This document shows positions 55,820 to 64,000 of a DNA stretch of 64,000 nt, piece by piece. The number at the start of each line of letters is the position of its first letter. The stretch's first letter is position 1. The DNA lies in assembly GCF_000018865.1 (NCBI RefSeq), contig NC_010175.1, forward strand, positions 1,426,001 to 1,490,000. The letters are read 5' to 3'. Made by a program: the position numbers and the translations under genes. The DNA is from Chloroflexus aurantiacus J-10-fl. GTDB taxonomy: Bacteria > Chloroflexota > Chloroflexia > Chloroflexales > Chloroflexaceae. The notes below the pieces were generated by a model. That model was not told where the DNA came from and searched no databases. It saw only the letters and a list, made by a program, of their open reading frames with translations.

Positions 55820-57856
55820 TCACTCTTTCAAATACCGATCAAACCACTCCAGGGTTCGTCGCATATGATCGGCGCGATGGCGTGGTTCGCCGCTACGAGT
55901 CAGTTCATGGCCCTCGCGCGGGTAACGCACCAGTTCAACCACTTTCTTTTGGCGGCGGAGAATGGCGAAGAGTTGTTCGGCTTCGCTGATCGGTACCCGG
56001 TAATCAAGCTCGCTATGCAAGAGCAAGAGTGGCGTTTTAATCTTGTGCGCGTGGGCCAATGGCGAATGATCCCACAGCTCCTCGTACAACTCCCAGGGAA
56101 AACCGCCAAATTCAATTTCGATCAGTTCATGGGCGTCACTGGTGCTGTGTTGGGTGAGAAGATTGTAGACCCCACGGGCAGCCACAGCACAGGCGAACCG
56201 ATCATCGTGCCCGATCAGCCAGGCCGTCATATAGCCACCATACGACCCGCCGGTCACTCCGATCCGTTCGGGATCAATATAGCCACGAGCAACCAGGGCA
56301 TCAATCCCGGCCAGAATATCAGGGGCATCCGCTTCACCCCAGTTCCCCCGGATCGCGTCACGCCACAGCTCGCCGTAGCCCTCACTGCCGCGGGGATTGC
56401 AGAAGAAGACGACATAGCCACGGGCAGCAGCGACCTGCCACTCGTGCCACATCGAACGGAAACCCGGCCCCCACATAATATGTGGGCCGCCGTGAATGTA
56501 GACGGCCAGCGGATAGCGCTGCGCCGGATCGAAATCGGGTGGATGGAGCGTCCAACCCTGCACTTCACTGCCATCGGGTGCGAGATAGGTTATTTCTTCA
56601 ATTGGCACAATAATGCGCTGGCTCAGTAAGCGCTCGTTGATAGCAGTCAGACGCCGTTCCTGACCGTCAGCGCCACGCACGAAGAGATCGCACGGATTGT
56701 CGGCACTTCCAGCTACAAAGGCAATGGTGCCATCGCGCCCGACATCGAATTCGCTAACGATCCGCGGCCCGCCGACCAGCGTTGCGCCATTACGATAAGT
56801 TGGTGTTCCCGGTAGTCCTATCTGATAGACATGGGCATCGCCGCGCCAGCCTGCACTGAACAACACCCCCTGGCCATCGGGTTGCCAGTGAAATTGTTCC
56901 ACATTCAGATCGGTATGCGCCGTAAGATCGTGCGGTTCGCCGCCGGTAGCCGGAATAATCGCCACCCGTTTTCCTTCACCGAGGAGGCGCGACTCGTTCA
57001 AGCGCAGAAACGCGATCTGAGTGCCATCAGGGGATGGGCGCGGATCAAAATAGGAAAAGCCACTACTGGTTAGCGGGTGTGGCGACGAGCCATCGAGTGG
57101 AACGCACATCACATCGTAATAGGCAAAGAGCGAGTCGGCTTCGGGATCGCGGGTTGCCGTGCTCAAGAGCGCATCGCCTGCCGGCATCCAGACCGGTGCG
57201 CTGTAGTGGATGTCACCGGAGGTCAACCGGCGTGGGGTTGATGGCTGATCATCATCAGTAACTTCAACGAGGTAAATATGGCGGCGACGATCATCAAAAT
57301 AACTGGTACCACTGCGATAGGGAAGTTTGGTAATCACACGCGGATCAACGCGCATTTCTTCTTCATGCTGGCGCTGCTCGCGACTGCGACGTGCTTCCCA
57401 GGCATCGGCTGGTGGTGGTGGTGTTTCACCGGCATCTTCACGAGCCTGCTCTTCAGCATTTACCGGCGCCAAAAACGCGATATATCGTCCATCAGGACTC
57501 CATGCCGGATCGCTCGCTCCGTTGGGATGCGAGGTTATCTGGCGTGCTTCACCACCATCGACCGGGATGATATAAATCTGCCCTCGTTCATCGTCGCGGT
57601 TCGAGACAAATGCAATCCAGCGCCCATCAGGACTCCAGCGTGGCTGGCGATCTTGTTTACCGCGGGTGAAGCGACGTATTTGACCACCATCGGTAGCAAC
57701 TAGCACAATGTGCCGCCGATAGCCGTTACCGACGCGATCCACCGTCACCCACACGACCGCCACGTACCGTCCGTCGGGACTAAGCCGGGGGTCTTCCAGC
57801 CAGCCTAATTCGTAGAGATCGTCAATGGTAAAGCGACCAGGGGGTTGGTTTGTCAT
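55820..57856 (-). CDS. S9 family prolyl oligopeptidase-like peptidase
   Basis: 678 residues from the ATG at 57856. An N-terminal beta-propeller (about 20-400) shows repeated WSPDGRWIAFVSNRD-like strands of the WD40-like beta-propeller (PD40) type. The C-terminal alpha/beta hydrolase (about 420-678) has GGSYGGYM with the nucleophile Ser, LDYRVP with the acid and EGHEL with the His. These cytoplasmic enzymes cleave short peptides or acyl-peptides. No signal peptide, so intracellular. It is an isolated gene between repeats and an AT-rich promoter region. Confidence 0.93.
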   Translation of the reverse strand: MTNQPPGRFTIDDLYELGWLEDPRLSPDGRYVAVVWVTVDRVGNGYRRHIVLVATDGGQIRRFTRGKQDRQPRWSPDGRWIAFVSNRDDERGQIYIIPVDGGEARQITSHPNGASDPAWSPDGRYIAFLAPVNAEEQAREDAGETPPPPADAWEARRSREQRQHEEEMRVDPRVITKLPYRSGTSYFDDRRRHIYLVEVTDDDQPSTPRRLTSGDIHYSAPVWMPAGDALLSTATRDPEADSLFAYYDVMCVPLDGSSPHPLTSSGFSYFDPRPSPDGTQIAFLRLNESRLLGEGKRVAIIPATGGEPHDLTAHTDLNVEQFHWQPDGQGVLFSAGWRGDAHVYQIGLPGTPTYRNGATLVGGPRIVSEFDVGRDGTIAFVAGSADNPCDLFVRGADGQERRLTAINERLLSQRIIVPIEEITYLAPDGSEVQGWTLHPPDFDPAQRYPLAVYIHGGPHIMWGPGFRSMWHEWQVAAARGYVVFFCNPRGSEGYGELWRDAIRGNWGEADAPDILAGIDALVARGYIDPERIGVTGGSYGGYMTAWLIGHDDRFACAVAARGVYNLLTQHSTSDAHELIEIEFGGFPWELYEELWDHSPLAHAHKIKTPLLLLHSELDYRVPISEAEQLFAILRRQKKVVELVRYPREGHELTRSGEPRHRADHMRRTLEWFDRYLKE

Positions 57857-57969
57857 AACTCGGCCCCATGAATTATTAAGCGGGTACACAGACCTTGCTA
57901 TTGTAACACACTTCTCATTGATCGGCGTTTGAGATTTTTGCTAGAAAGTATAGAATAACATGATAAACC

Positions 57970-57998
57970 TTGACACTTTAGTAATGATCAATTATAAT
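57970..57998 (+). promoter_or_regulatory. Perfect-consensus sigma70 promoter
   Basis: TTGACA (57970-57975), exactly 17 bp, TATAAT (57993-57998): full consensus at both boxes, in an AT-rich segment 93 bp before the HTH gene. Confidence 0.85.
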
Positions 57999-58090
57999 TC
58001 TACGATAGCAAGAGTAATTAAAGTAATTATTCAATGTTTCTCGTATGATCTGTTGGCATAGAACAGACTGATGATGAAAGGATTACACCG

Positions 58091-58813
58091 GTGAGCACGC
58101 CAGATCAAAAGACACCACTTGCAGTGCTCCTCTTCCACGCTGCCATGCAGCAGCGTCTGTCGCTGGCTGATTTTGCTGAGAAGCTCGATCTCAGCGTAGC
58201 AACCCTGCGTTCATACCTGTTTGAGGCAGGAAAACGCACGCGAATTCGCAGCAAAACGCTTGAACAAATGGCAGAAGTCCTAAATATGCCGGCCAGCGAA
58301 GTTCGTGAACGTGCTGAGCTGTTGCCATACGCTGGACAATCTTTTAGTGAGTGGTTGAAACATCAGATGCAGAATCGGTTCACGCGCGCAGGCCTGTGTG
58401 CGGCAACGCGCATCAGCGATAGCGCCATGAAAAACTATCTGATGGGTCACACCACACCCGATCCCGACAACGCGATGCGTCTGGCCGAAGTCCTGGGGGC
58501 AAATTCTCTGGAAGTTGCCTACCTGATCATTGCTACTGAATTGAGCCAGCGTGGGGTGGAGTTGCCATCGGCACCGCCACCGGCGGTTGAAACTGCTCCG
58601 GTCGCCACGGCGCAACCTGAAATGAAGGCTGAACCTGCTACTGTACCATCTGAAACCGTATCGTCACCAGCCGTCGACGGGATGAGCAGTGAGACGATTG
58701 TCAATGCGTACACCGAACAGCGCTTACTGAATCTGTGGCGACGACTGCATCCCCAGGGCCGCCGGGCCACGCTTACCTACATTGCCTCGCTGTTAGCGGA
58801 AGAATTGCTGTAG
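58091..58813 (+). CDS. Putative regulator with two XRE-type HTH domains
   Basis: 240 residues from the GTG at 58091 (AAAGGA upstream). Residues 8-75 (LSLADFAEKLDLSVATLRSYLFEAGKR) and 85-155 (LCAATRISDSAMKNYLMGHTTPDPDNAMRLAEVLG) are two consecutive Cro/CI-like helix-turn-helix domains. An Ala/Pro/Glu linker (about 160-200) leads to a short C-terminal helical piece. No ligand or enzyme domain. The perfect-consensus promoter suggests strong, perhaps self-repressed, expression. Confidence 0.75.
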   Translation: MSTPDQKTPLAVLLFHAAMQQRLSLADFAEKLDLSVATLRSYLFEAGKRTRIRSKTLEQMAEVLNMPASEVRERAELLPYAGQSFSEWLKHQMQNRFTRAGLCAATRISDSAMKNYLMGHTTPDPDNAMRLAEVLGANSLEVAYLIIATELSQRGVELPSAPPPAVETAPVATAQPEMKAEPATVPSETVSSPAVDGMSSETIVNAYTEQRLLNLWRRLHPQGRRATLTYIASLLAEELL

Positions 58814-58842
58814 CACGTAACACCAGCCAGTGCACGATACCG

Positions 58843-58884
58843 AATGCGACGGGTTATCGCCAAACGGTGTGTTCCCGTCGCATT
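58843..58884 (+). terminator. Hairpin after the HTH gene
   Basis: Arms AATGCGACGGG and its complement (11 bp) with a 20-nt loop, followed by a GTTGTTTCGGTGTTG stretch. Confidence 0.6.
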
Positions 58885-59000
58885 TGTGTTGTTTCGGTGT
58901 TGTTGGTTGGGCATGCGCACAACACAACCCGTGCGCAATCACCCGGTAGTCTTATTTGTAGCGACAAATATATCTCTGATCTTGTCCAGCAGTAAATAAT

Positions 59001-59027
59001 GAGTGCGGGAGCATAGCTTCCGCACTC
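59001..59027 (-). terminator. Terminator of the aldolase gene
   Basis: An 11-bp stem (one G-T pair) with the loop CATAG. On the minus strand it is followed by ATTATTTACT, 52 bp past the aldolase stop. Confidence 0.75.
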
Positions 59028-59078
59028 ACGCTAACGTATGAGCTTTTCGGCAGTGGATTGATCCACGCCAGGGCGGGT

Positions 59079-60119
59079 TTATTGCTGAACGGGCAGATCG
59101 ATCACTTCAATGTTCTCCAAACCGCCGTAGATCGTCCACCAGGGTTTGGCACCCTGAGCCAGTGTCTCATTCAGGGCCGTAATATTGGCAACCCCGCGAT
59201 CCTCCAGCCATGCTTCGAGCGCTCCCAGTCCTTGCTGGGCATAGACCGGGATGCCATCCTGCCAGGTGGCCCGACCACACAACACACCCGCGAAAGGTGT
59301 CCCGGCCTCAGCAGCCAGCTCAAGCGTCTCGCGGAAGACCTCGTCGGAAACGCCGGCACTGAGATAGATAAACGGCTTGCGCGCTGCATCAGCAGCCTGG
59401 CGGAAGAACTCTTTAGCCTCTTCGCGGCTATACGCCTTCTGGCCGCTGAACACGCGCATCCCTTCGACAAACTTGACATTCACCGGCACTTCGACCTTCA
59501 ACACATCAACCCCATAGCGCGGCTTTGAGAACTCGGCCATATAGGCGGTCACATACTTCGGCTTCACCAGGGCAAACTCGAAGCTCTTCTCGTCGCCCAC
59601 GGCATCATCATACGCAATTGGTTCAAGGAAGAAAGGAATATCATTTGCCGCACACTCTGCACCAATCCGCTCGATGAAGGCATGCTTTACCTCATTGATA
59701 GCGGCATCATCGAAGGGATTGTAGTAGAGCAGAATCTTGATCGCGTCGGCGCCAGCCTCTTTCAAGCGCCGCACACTCCAGACATCGAGCAGGTCGGGCA
59801 GCCGGCCACGCACCGAGGCATCATAACCGGTCTTCTCATAGGCCAGCAGCACACCGGTACCAGGGGCACGCTGGGCAATAGCGGGCAAACCATACTCCGG
59901 ATCCATCAAAATGGCGCTGGCATACCGGGTCAAAATGCGGGTCACAGCCGTTTTAAATGCCGTCAAATCTTCATTCGTTGCCTCAGCACCGCGAGCTTTC
60001 GCAATCGCCTTCTTCAACGAACCCCGCTGATCCATCGCTGCGGCAGCAATAATGCCATTAGCGTCTGCGCAAGCCTGGATTCCGTTAAATTTGCCTCGCG
60101 TCATCTGTACTTTAGCCAT
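59079..60119 (-). CDS. LacD-type class I aldolase (tagatose/fructose bisphosphate aldolase-like)
   Basis: 346 residues; TAAGGAG precedes the ATG at 60119. The family start GIIAAAAMDQRGSL and the IKILLYYNPFDD strand are LacD/DeoC-like. Lys208 in DVLKVEVPVN corresponds to the Schiff-base lysine of LacD (tagatose 1,6-bisphosphate aldolase). GVSDEVFRETLE and CGRATWQDG complete the barrel. Such enzymes can accept fructose 1,6-bisphosphate, so the likely role is glycolysis or gluconeogenesis. No lac or tagatose genes lie nearby. Confidence 0.88.
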   Translation of the reverse strand: MAKVQMTRGKFNGIQACADANGIIAAAAMDQRGSLKKAIAKARGAEATNEDLTAFKTAVTRILTRYASAILMDPEYGLPAIAQRAPGTGVLLAYEKTGYDASVRGRLPDLLDVWSVRRLKEAGADAIKILLYYNPFDDAAINEVKHAFIERIGAECAANDIPFFLEPIAYDDAVGDEKSFEFALVKPKYVTAYMAEFSKPRYGVDVLKVEVPVNVKFVEGMRVFSGQKAYSREEAKEFFRQAADAARKPFIYLSAGVSDEVFRETLELAAEAGTPFAGVLCGRATWQDGIPVYAQQGLGALEAWLEDRGVANITALNETLAQGAKPWWTIYGGLENIEVIDLPVQQ

Positions 60120-60332
60120 GAGTCAACTCCTTAGCTCAAACAATCGGGCAGCAACCGGTAGCAGATGTCAGGTGTGTATAACTCCCGGTGCGGAACGACA
60201 GCGATACCATGATGAGTTATCAAAGCGCTAACACCCCTATTATACCCGATCCACTTCCAACGCCGTTAAAATATGGTACAATCGATATGTGTTCCCCAAA
60301 CAATGATGGGATATTTGATACGGGGAGGCTAT

Positions 60333-60503
60333 ATGAAGCGGATTATTGGTGGATTCGCCTTTCTCCTGGGGTTGATCATTGGCCTTATCGGAGGAGCAGC
60401 TCTGCTCGCTTACGCATATCAGGCAGCCGGGTTGTATCCACCCGACGATGCCACGATCAAATTTATCGCCCGTGAGCGAGGCTGGCTGCGTGATGATGTG
60501 TAG
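60333..60503 (+). CDS. Small single-pass membrane protein
   Basis: 56 residues. GGGGAGG sits just upstream of the ATG at 60333. A glycine-rich membrane helix (residues 4-26, GGFAFLLGLIIGLIGGAALLAYAY) is followed by a 25-residue tail ending ARERGWLRDDV. The extended -10 TGGTACAAT lies at 60274-60282. It precedes the acyl-CoA ligase by 107 bp in the same direction and may share its transcript. Function unknown. Confidence 0.6.
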   Translation: MKRIIGGFAFLLGLIIGLIGGAALLAYAYQAAGLYPPDDATIKFIARERGWLRDDV

Positions 60504-60610
60504 GGCTGGTCGTTAATGCGGTGAAGGCTTCTGTCTTCACAGCAAGGTTATCGCAAAGCGAGAGGGATCACTTCCACCCGAATGGTGGCATGCGCACAAG
60601 GAGGTGCAAT

Positions 60611-62344
60611 TTGGAAAAGATTTGGTTGTCGTACTACGAGCCGGGTGTTCCGCCTACGCTGACGTATCCTGAGATTACGCTCAGCGATATGTTGAGCAAC
60701 AGTGCCAAAACGTATGCCGACCACACCGCTACCAATTTCGTCTTGCGCTACTTGCTCGGTGGTCGCTTCACGGTTGGCGGGAAGCTTACCTATCGACAGT
60801 TGAACGAAAAAGTTGATCGGATGGCAACGGCGCTCTACCAGCTTGGGGTACGTAAAGGGGATCGGGTGGCGGTGATGTTGCCCAATTCGCCGCACTACAT
60901 TATCACCTTCTTTGCCTGTATGCGGTTGGGGGCCATCGTTGTCAATACCAATCCGACGTACACCGGGCGCGAGTTGCAGCATCAGTTGCACGATTCGGGT
61001 GCCGAGACGATTGTGTTGCTCAATATCTTCTGGCCCCGGCTGCGCGAAGTGCGTGCCGAGACGCCGGTAAAGCGGGTGATCGTTGCCCACGTCTTCGATA
61101 CCCTGGGCTTCCCATCCAATTTGCTGGTGAAGAGTGCGCAAAGGAAAACTCCGGAGTGGGTTGATGTGATGCCAGAGCAGGATATCTTCTTCTTCCAACA
61201 CCTGCTTGAGAAGTATGGCCCAACCCCACCGCGGGTTAGTGTAACCCCTGATGATATTGCGCTCTTCCAATACACCGGTGGTACTACCGGCCTGCCCAAG
61301 GCCGCGATGTTGACCCATCGCAATCTGATCGCCAATACGGTACAGATTGCAGCCTGGTTGACCCGCGGCGAACCCGGTGGCGAGAAGATGATGGCCGCCA
61401 TCCCCTTCTTCCATGTGTATGGGATGACGGTGGCGATGATCTACAGCATCCACATGGGCGCCGAGATTGTGATTGTGCCCAACCCGCGCCCAATCGATAA
61501 TGTGATGAACGTGATCCAGCGCGAACGCTGCACGCTCTTCCCTGGGGTGCCGGCAATGTATATCGGCATTATCAATCACCCCAAGGTGAATGAATACAAT
61601 CTGCGCAGCGTGAAGGCCTGTATCAGCGGTTCGGCTCCGCTGCCGATGGAGGTGCAGGAGAAGTTCGGTCAATTGACCGGTGGCCGCCTTGTCGAAGGGT
61701 TTGGGATGACCGAGGCCAGCCCGGTAACCCACTGCAACCCGGTCTTCGGCGAGCGCCGCGCCGGTAGCATCGGAATTCCGGTGCCTGATACCGAAGCAAA
61801 GGTGATCAATCTCGATACCGGTGAGGAGATCGAACCGGGCAGCGACGAGACGGGCGAGCTATGTGTGCGTGGGCCACAGGTGATGAAGGGGTACTGGCAG
61901 CGCCCTGAAGAGACTGCTCAGACCATCGATGCCGATGGCTGGCTGCACACCGGCGATATTGCCCGTGTTGACAAGGATGGCTACTTCTACATCGTGGATC
62001 GCAAGAAGGATATGATCAATGTCGGTGGCCTCAAGGTGCTGCCCCGCGATGTCGAGGAAGTCCTCTTCATGCACCCCAAGGTGATGGAGGCCGTCGTTGT
62101 TGGTATTCCGCATCCGCAGCGTGGTGATGATACGGTGAAGGCCTTTATCGTGCCGAAGCCGGGTGAAAATCCCACGGCTGAAGAGATCAAGGAGTTCTGT
62201 AAGCTGCACCTTGCACCGTATAAGGTGCCACGCGAGGTTGAGTTCCGCAGCGAATTGCCGAAGACGCTGGTCGGTAAGGTGCTGCGCCGGGTGCTGGTTG
62301 AAGAAGAGAAGGCCAAGCAGAAGGCGGCAATGGCAACCGCGTAA
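60611..62344 (+). CDS. Long-chain fatty acid-CoA ligase (AMP-binding enzyme)
   Basis: 577 residues from the TTG at 60611: AAGGAGG is 6 bp upstream, and the chain then starts (M)EKIWLSYYEPGVP. An earlier in-frame start at 60521 lacks such a site. The ANL fold has the P-loop-like FQYTGGTTGLPKAA, GFGMTEASPV, the hinge TGDIARVDKDGYFYIVDRKKDMI and the catalytic Lys region LVGKVLRRVL. It activates fatty acids as acyl-CoA in two steps. A hairpin 19 bp after the stop ends the transcript. Confidence 0.94.
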   Translation: MEKIWLSYYEPGVPPTLTYPEITLSDMLSNSAKTYADHTATNFVLRYLLGGRFTVGGKLTYRQLNEKVDRMATALYQLGVRKGDRVAVMLPNSPHYIITFFACMRLGAIVVNTNPTYTGRELQHQLHDSGAETIVLLNIFWPRLREVRAETPVKRVIVAHVFDTLGFPSNLLVKSAQRKTPEWVDVMPEQDIFFFQHLLEKYGPTPPRVSVTPDDIALFQYTGGTTGLPKAAMLTHRNLIANTVQIAAWLTRGEPGGEKMMAAIPFFHVYGMTVAMIYSIHMGAEIVIVPNPRPIDNVMNVIQRERCTLFPGVPAMYIGIINHPKVNEYNLRSVKACISGSAPLPMEVQEKFGQLTGGRLVEGFGMTEASPVTHCNPVFGERRAGSIGIPVPDTEAKVINLDTGEEIEPGSDETGELCVRGPQVMKGYWQRPEETAQTIDADGWLHTGDIARVDKDGYFYIVDRKKDMINVGGLKVLPRDVEEVLFMHPKVMEAVVVGIPHPQRGDDTVKAFIVPKPGENPTAEEIKEFCKLHLAPYKVPREVEFRSELPKTLVGKVLRRVLVEEEKAKQKAAMATA

Positions 62345-62362
62345 GTCGGAGCCGGTCATGCA

Positions 62363-62393
62363 CGTAGAGGCGGGTTCCAAACCCGCCTCTACG
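62363..62393 (+). terminator. REP-like hairpin acting as terminator
   Basis: Perfect 14-bp stem (arm CGTAGAGGCGGGTT) with a 3-nt loop; of the same family as 44476 and 49721. The rest of 62394-62685 holds only the inverted ACACCAGATTTGATAT at 62409 and no gene. Confidence 0.65.
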
Positions 62394-62685
62394 TATGTGC
62401 GCTGGGGTGATATATCAAATCTGGTGTTGTCTCTGGTACCCTATCCAATTACTACCCCGGCATTGCGCCTGAGTAATGCACTTTCTGGGAAAAAGTGTTG
62501 GCATATCCCCTGGAAGCGCGAGCCGCTGGCTCGTCCACTGACCTGGCATAACACACGCTGCTGACCCCCGCTGAACAGTTTACTCCCCCAGCAATTCAAG
62601 GACAGATAGAACAGGTGAGTGTCTATAGGTGATAGCGCCTGGGGATGCGCTGCACGTCCTCGCCCCGACCCCGATCCCACGCTAC

Positions 62686-62995
62686 CTATGCATTACCCAC
62701 ATGTCACGCTGCGTTAGGCCGGGCTGCCAGCGTTCCCCGTGGCACCGGCTTCCAGCCCGCGTGCCGGCATCATCGCCACTGCCGGCAGGTGCTGGCCCCG
62801 CTGGCAGGCTTCCAGCCTGCCCCACGGTCGGATACACTGGCTACCGCCGCTACCACTGCGACCATCCGCTGCCCATGCGTGACGTGCGACCCACGCGACA
62901 GCGATGCAACGCGATAGTGCCCAGGATCGCGCACAATGAGACAGGTGCTGCTCATGAGCGAAGAAGGTGACAACCTGGGTATGGGTAAGGCATAG
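62686..62995 (+). mobile_element. MITE-like element E (310 bp), short subfamily
   Basis: The left end CTATGCATTACCCACA is perfect; the right end TATGGGTAAGGCATAG has two changes. The interior matches element B, including GTGCCCAGGAT and GCGAAGAAGG near the right end. No clear target duplication (only CGCT shared). Confidence 0.7.
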
Positions 62996-63126
62996 CGCTG
63001 TGCGCGGGAGCGGGGCGCGTAGCGGCTGCGATCACCTCTGAACAACCATACCATAGCACGCGATGCAAGACATGCCCATCCACCGCATCCCTTGGATAGT
63101 CAGGTGAACGGTACAGATACCGTCCG

Positions 63127-63155
63127 TAGGGGCGGGTTGAGAACCCGCCTCTACA
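63127..63155. repeat. REP-like palindrome
   Basis: GTAGGGGCGGGTT and AACCCGCCTCTAC around a short loop, one mismatch. Confidence 0.6.
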
Positions 63156-63164
63156 CACCACCGG

Positions 63165-63470
63165 CACCAGCACGCTGTGGGGCAGGCTGCCGGCTTGCGT
63201 TCAGCCATCCCCCTCATCAGGGGCACGTACCGGCACGGGAGTCCGCTGCAATCCGCGCCGGATCGTAAGTCCGGCTGGCGCGGCAGCATGGCTGCCGCAG
63301 TCCACACCGCGCGACACACGTATGACGAACGGGTAAAGCAATTCATCCAGCACGTACCGGCACGGCCCGAGCAGCGCACTGTCACCTGGTTAGTCGCCCA
63401 CAACAGCACTCATGGCGATCATACCCGCTGATACACCCATGGTTGACACCAGTTGTGGGTAATTGCATAG
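63165..63470 (+). mobile_element. Truncated MITE-like element F (right half)
   Basis: Contains the inner palindrome (about 63275-63300) and right end TGTGGGTAATTGCATAG (one inserted base) as in elements A and C, but no left end. The left limit is approximate. Confidence 0.5.
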
Positions 63471-63771
63471 TCCACGCTACGGGAGATGAGAGATCGAGAG
63501 TTCGATCTATGGCTTCCCGATACGGAAGACGTTATGTTAACTCATATTTTCTTGCCGGGGCGTCCTGATGCGGTAGACGTTGTGTTGGATTGTATATCCT
63601 GTCCGCCCTTGAAAGGCACCCGGTAGGGACGCACAGCGATACATTGGACACGGATAACGAGCCGTCGCCGTGCGGAAGCGCTGGTTGACGCTTCCACGCT
63701 CAGGTGCGGTGACAAGAGATAGCCAGATAGCGTATTACGCTTTCTCTTCACCAGATGTAACACAACCAACC
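63471..63771. repeat. Gene-free stretch with dispersed motifs
   Basis: TCCTGATGCGGTAGACGTTG at 63563-63583 (inverted copy of the motif at 54556) and GTCCGCCCTTGA (also at 55789) are present. No gene. Confidence 0.4.
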
Positions 63772-63796
63772 GGGGCGGCAGCTCCGCTACCGCCCC
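63772..63796 (-). terminator. Terminator of the GH3 gene
   Basis: An 11-bp stem (arm GGGGCGGTAGC on the minus strand, one wobble pair) with the loop GGA, 24 bp past the stop, followed by GGTTGGTTGTGTT. Confidence 0.7.
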
Positions 63797-63819
63797 GTAC
63801 AACATCCGGTACTAACCAA

Positions 63820-64000
63820 TCATTCCTGATCCGCCAGCAACCGGAACCCTGCACGCAACCGAATATCGGCAGCCGAGCGCCCGATCAAAACGTGGAATTC
63901 GCCCGGTTCGGCAACCCAGCCCGGTACTGCTGGATCGTAATAGCTCAACGCCTGCCGATCAATGGTAAACGTCACCGTCGTCGTAGCGCCCGGTTCGAGT
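63820..64000 (-). CDS. Glycoside hydrolase family 3 (beta-glucosidase-like), C-terminal fragment
   Basis: Only the last 60 codons are in the window; the gene enters from the right edge and stops at 63820. The fragment reads as the C-terminal fibronectin type III-like domain of GH3 enzymes: LEPGATTTVTFTIDRQALSYYD, then EFHVLIGRSAADIRL and a closing strand. The catalytic domains lie outside, so the sugar specificity cannot be stated. Confidence 0.75.
   Translation of the reverse strand, partial: LEPGATTTVTFTIDRQALSYYDPAVPGWVAEPGEFHVLIGRSAADIRLRAGFRLLADQE

Noticed and set aside
55787-56629. A 280-codon open frame opposite the S9 peptidase
   Set aside because: Antisense to the catalytic domain of a well-defined peptidase.
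60548-61732. A 394-codon open frame opposite the acyl-CoA ligase
   Set aside because: Antisense shadow of a clear enzyme gene; His-rich nonsense composition and no ribosome-binding site.

Overview
The window looks like the chromosome of a filamentous anoxygenic phototroph of the genus Chloroflexus (phylum Chloroflexota). The strongest marker is a pufL-pufM pair (positions 29552-31427) encoding reaction-centre L and M subunits of 311 and 307 residues. In M, the histidine that would bind the accessory bacteriochlorophyll is leucine, the known hallmark of the Chloroflexus reaction centre. GC content is moderately high. I cannot fix the species from the sequence alone.

Layout, left to right. 1-9.6 kb: a CocE-type hydrolase cut by the window edge, a small CBM48-like protein, a large polytopic membrane protein, clpC, a GAF protein and a secreted repeat protein. 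9.9-12.4 kb: a leftward cluster of overlapping genes (methyltransferase, RNase HII, a membrane hydrolase with a zinc ribbon) plus a small unknown protein. 12.4-14.5 kb: repeats, a zinc-ribbon protein and a tRNA-Leu/tRNA-Gln operon. 14.5-24.5 kb: a metallo-beta-lactamase/cNMP-binding protein, a yebC-ruvC-unknown operon, a 1415-residue cyclase/NTPase/solute-binding fusion and a beta-helix surface protein. 24.8-28.9 kb: a methyltransferase, an ABC-F protein, tRNA-Gly and a membrane protein. 28.9-31.6 kb: an array of palindromic repeats, then pufLM. 31.7-36.1 kb: polysaccharide genes (GT2, polyprenyl glycosylphosphotransferase) and a VanW protein. 36.4-44.2 kb: nfo, a ComEA-like protein, an alpha/beta hydrolase, a partner-switching operon (STAS, kinase-STAS fusion, GAF/PP2C phosphatase) and a DUF697-like protein. 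45.4-49.7 kb: a SIMPL protein, uvrB and a NERD membrane protein. 52.8-64 kb: nadK, a SRPBCC protein, an S9 peptidase, a double-HTH regulator, a LacD-type aldolase, a 56-residue membrane protein, an acyl-CoA ligase and the tail of a GH3 glycosidase.

The long gene-poor stretches (12.4-13.1, 28.9-29.5, 44.2-45.4, 49.7-52.8, 54.3-55.8 and 62.3-63.8 kb) are built from dispersed repeats. The clearest family is a MITE-like element of about 290-510 bp with 16-bp terminal inverted repeats CTATGCATTACCCACA (five copies plus one truncated copy). Perfect REP-like palindromes, a 110-bp tandem array, a duplication of about 340 bp and a 7-bp microsatellite next to nadK also occur.

The most unusual protein is the sAC-like cyclase-ATPase-TPR protein that ends in a complete family-5 (OppA-like) solute-binding domain but has no export signal. 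The genes look mostly like ordinary chromosomal housekeeping. Signalling is rich (cyclase, cNMP-binding, GAF, PP2C, STAS). No transposase, integrase, phage or CRISPR genes are visible. Many promoters use an extended -10 of the form TGnTATAAT.
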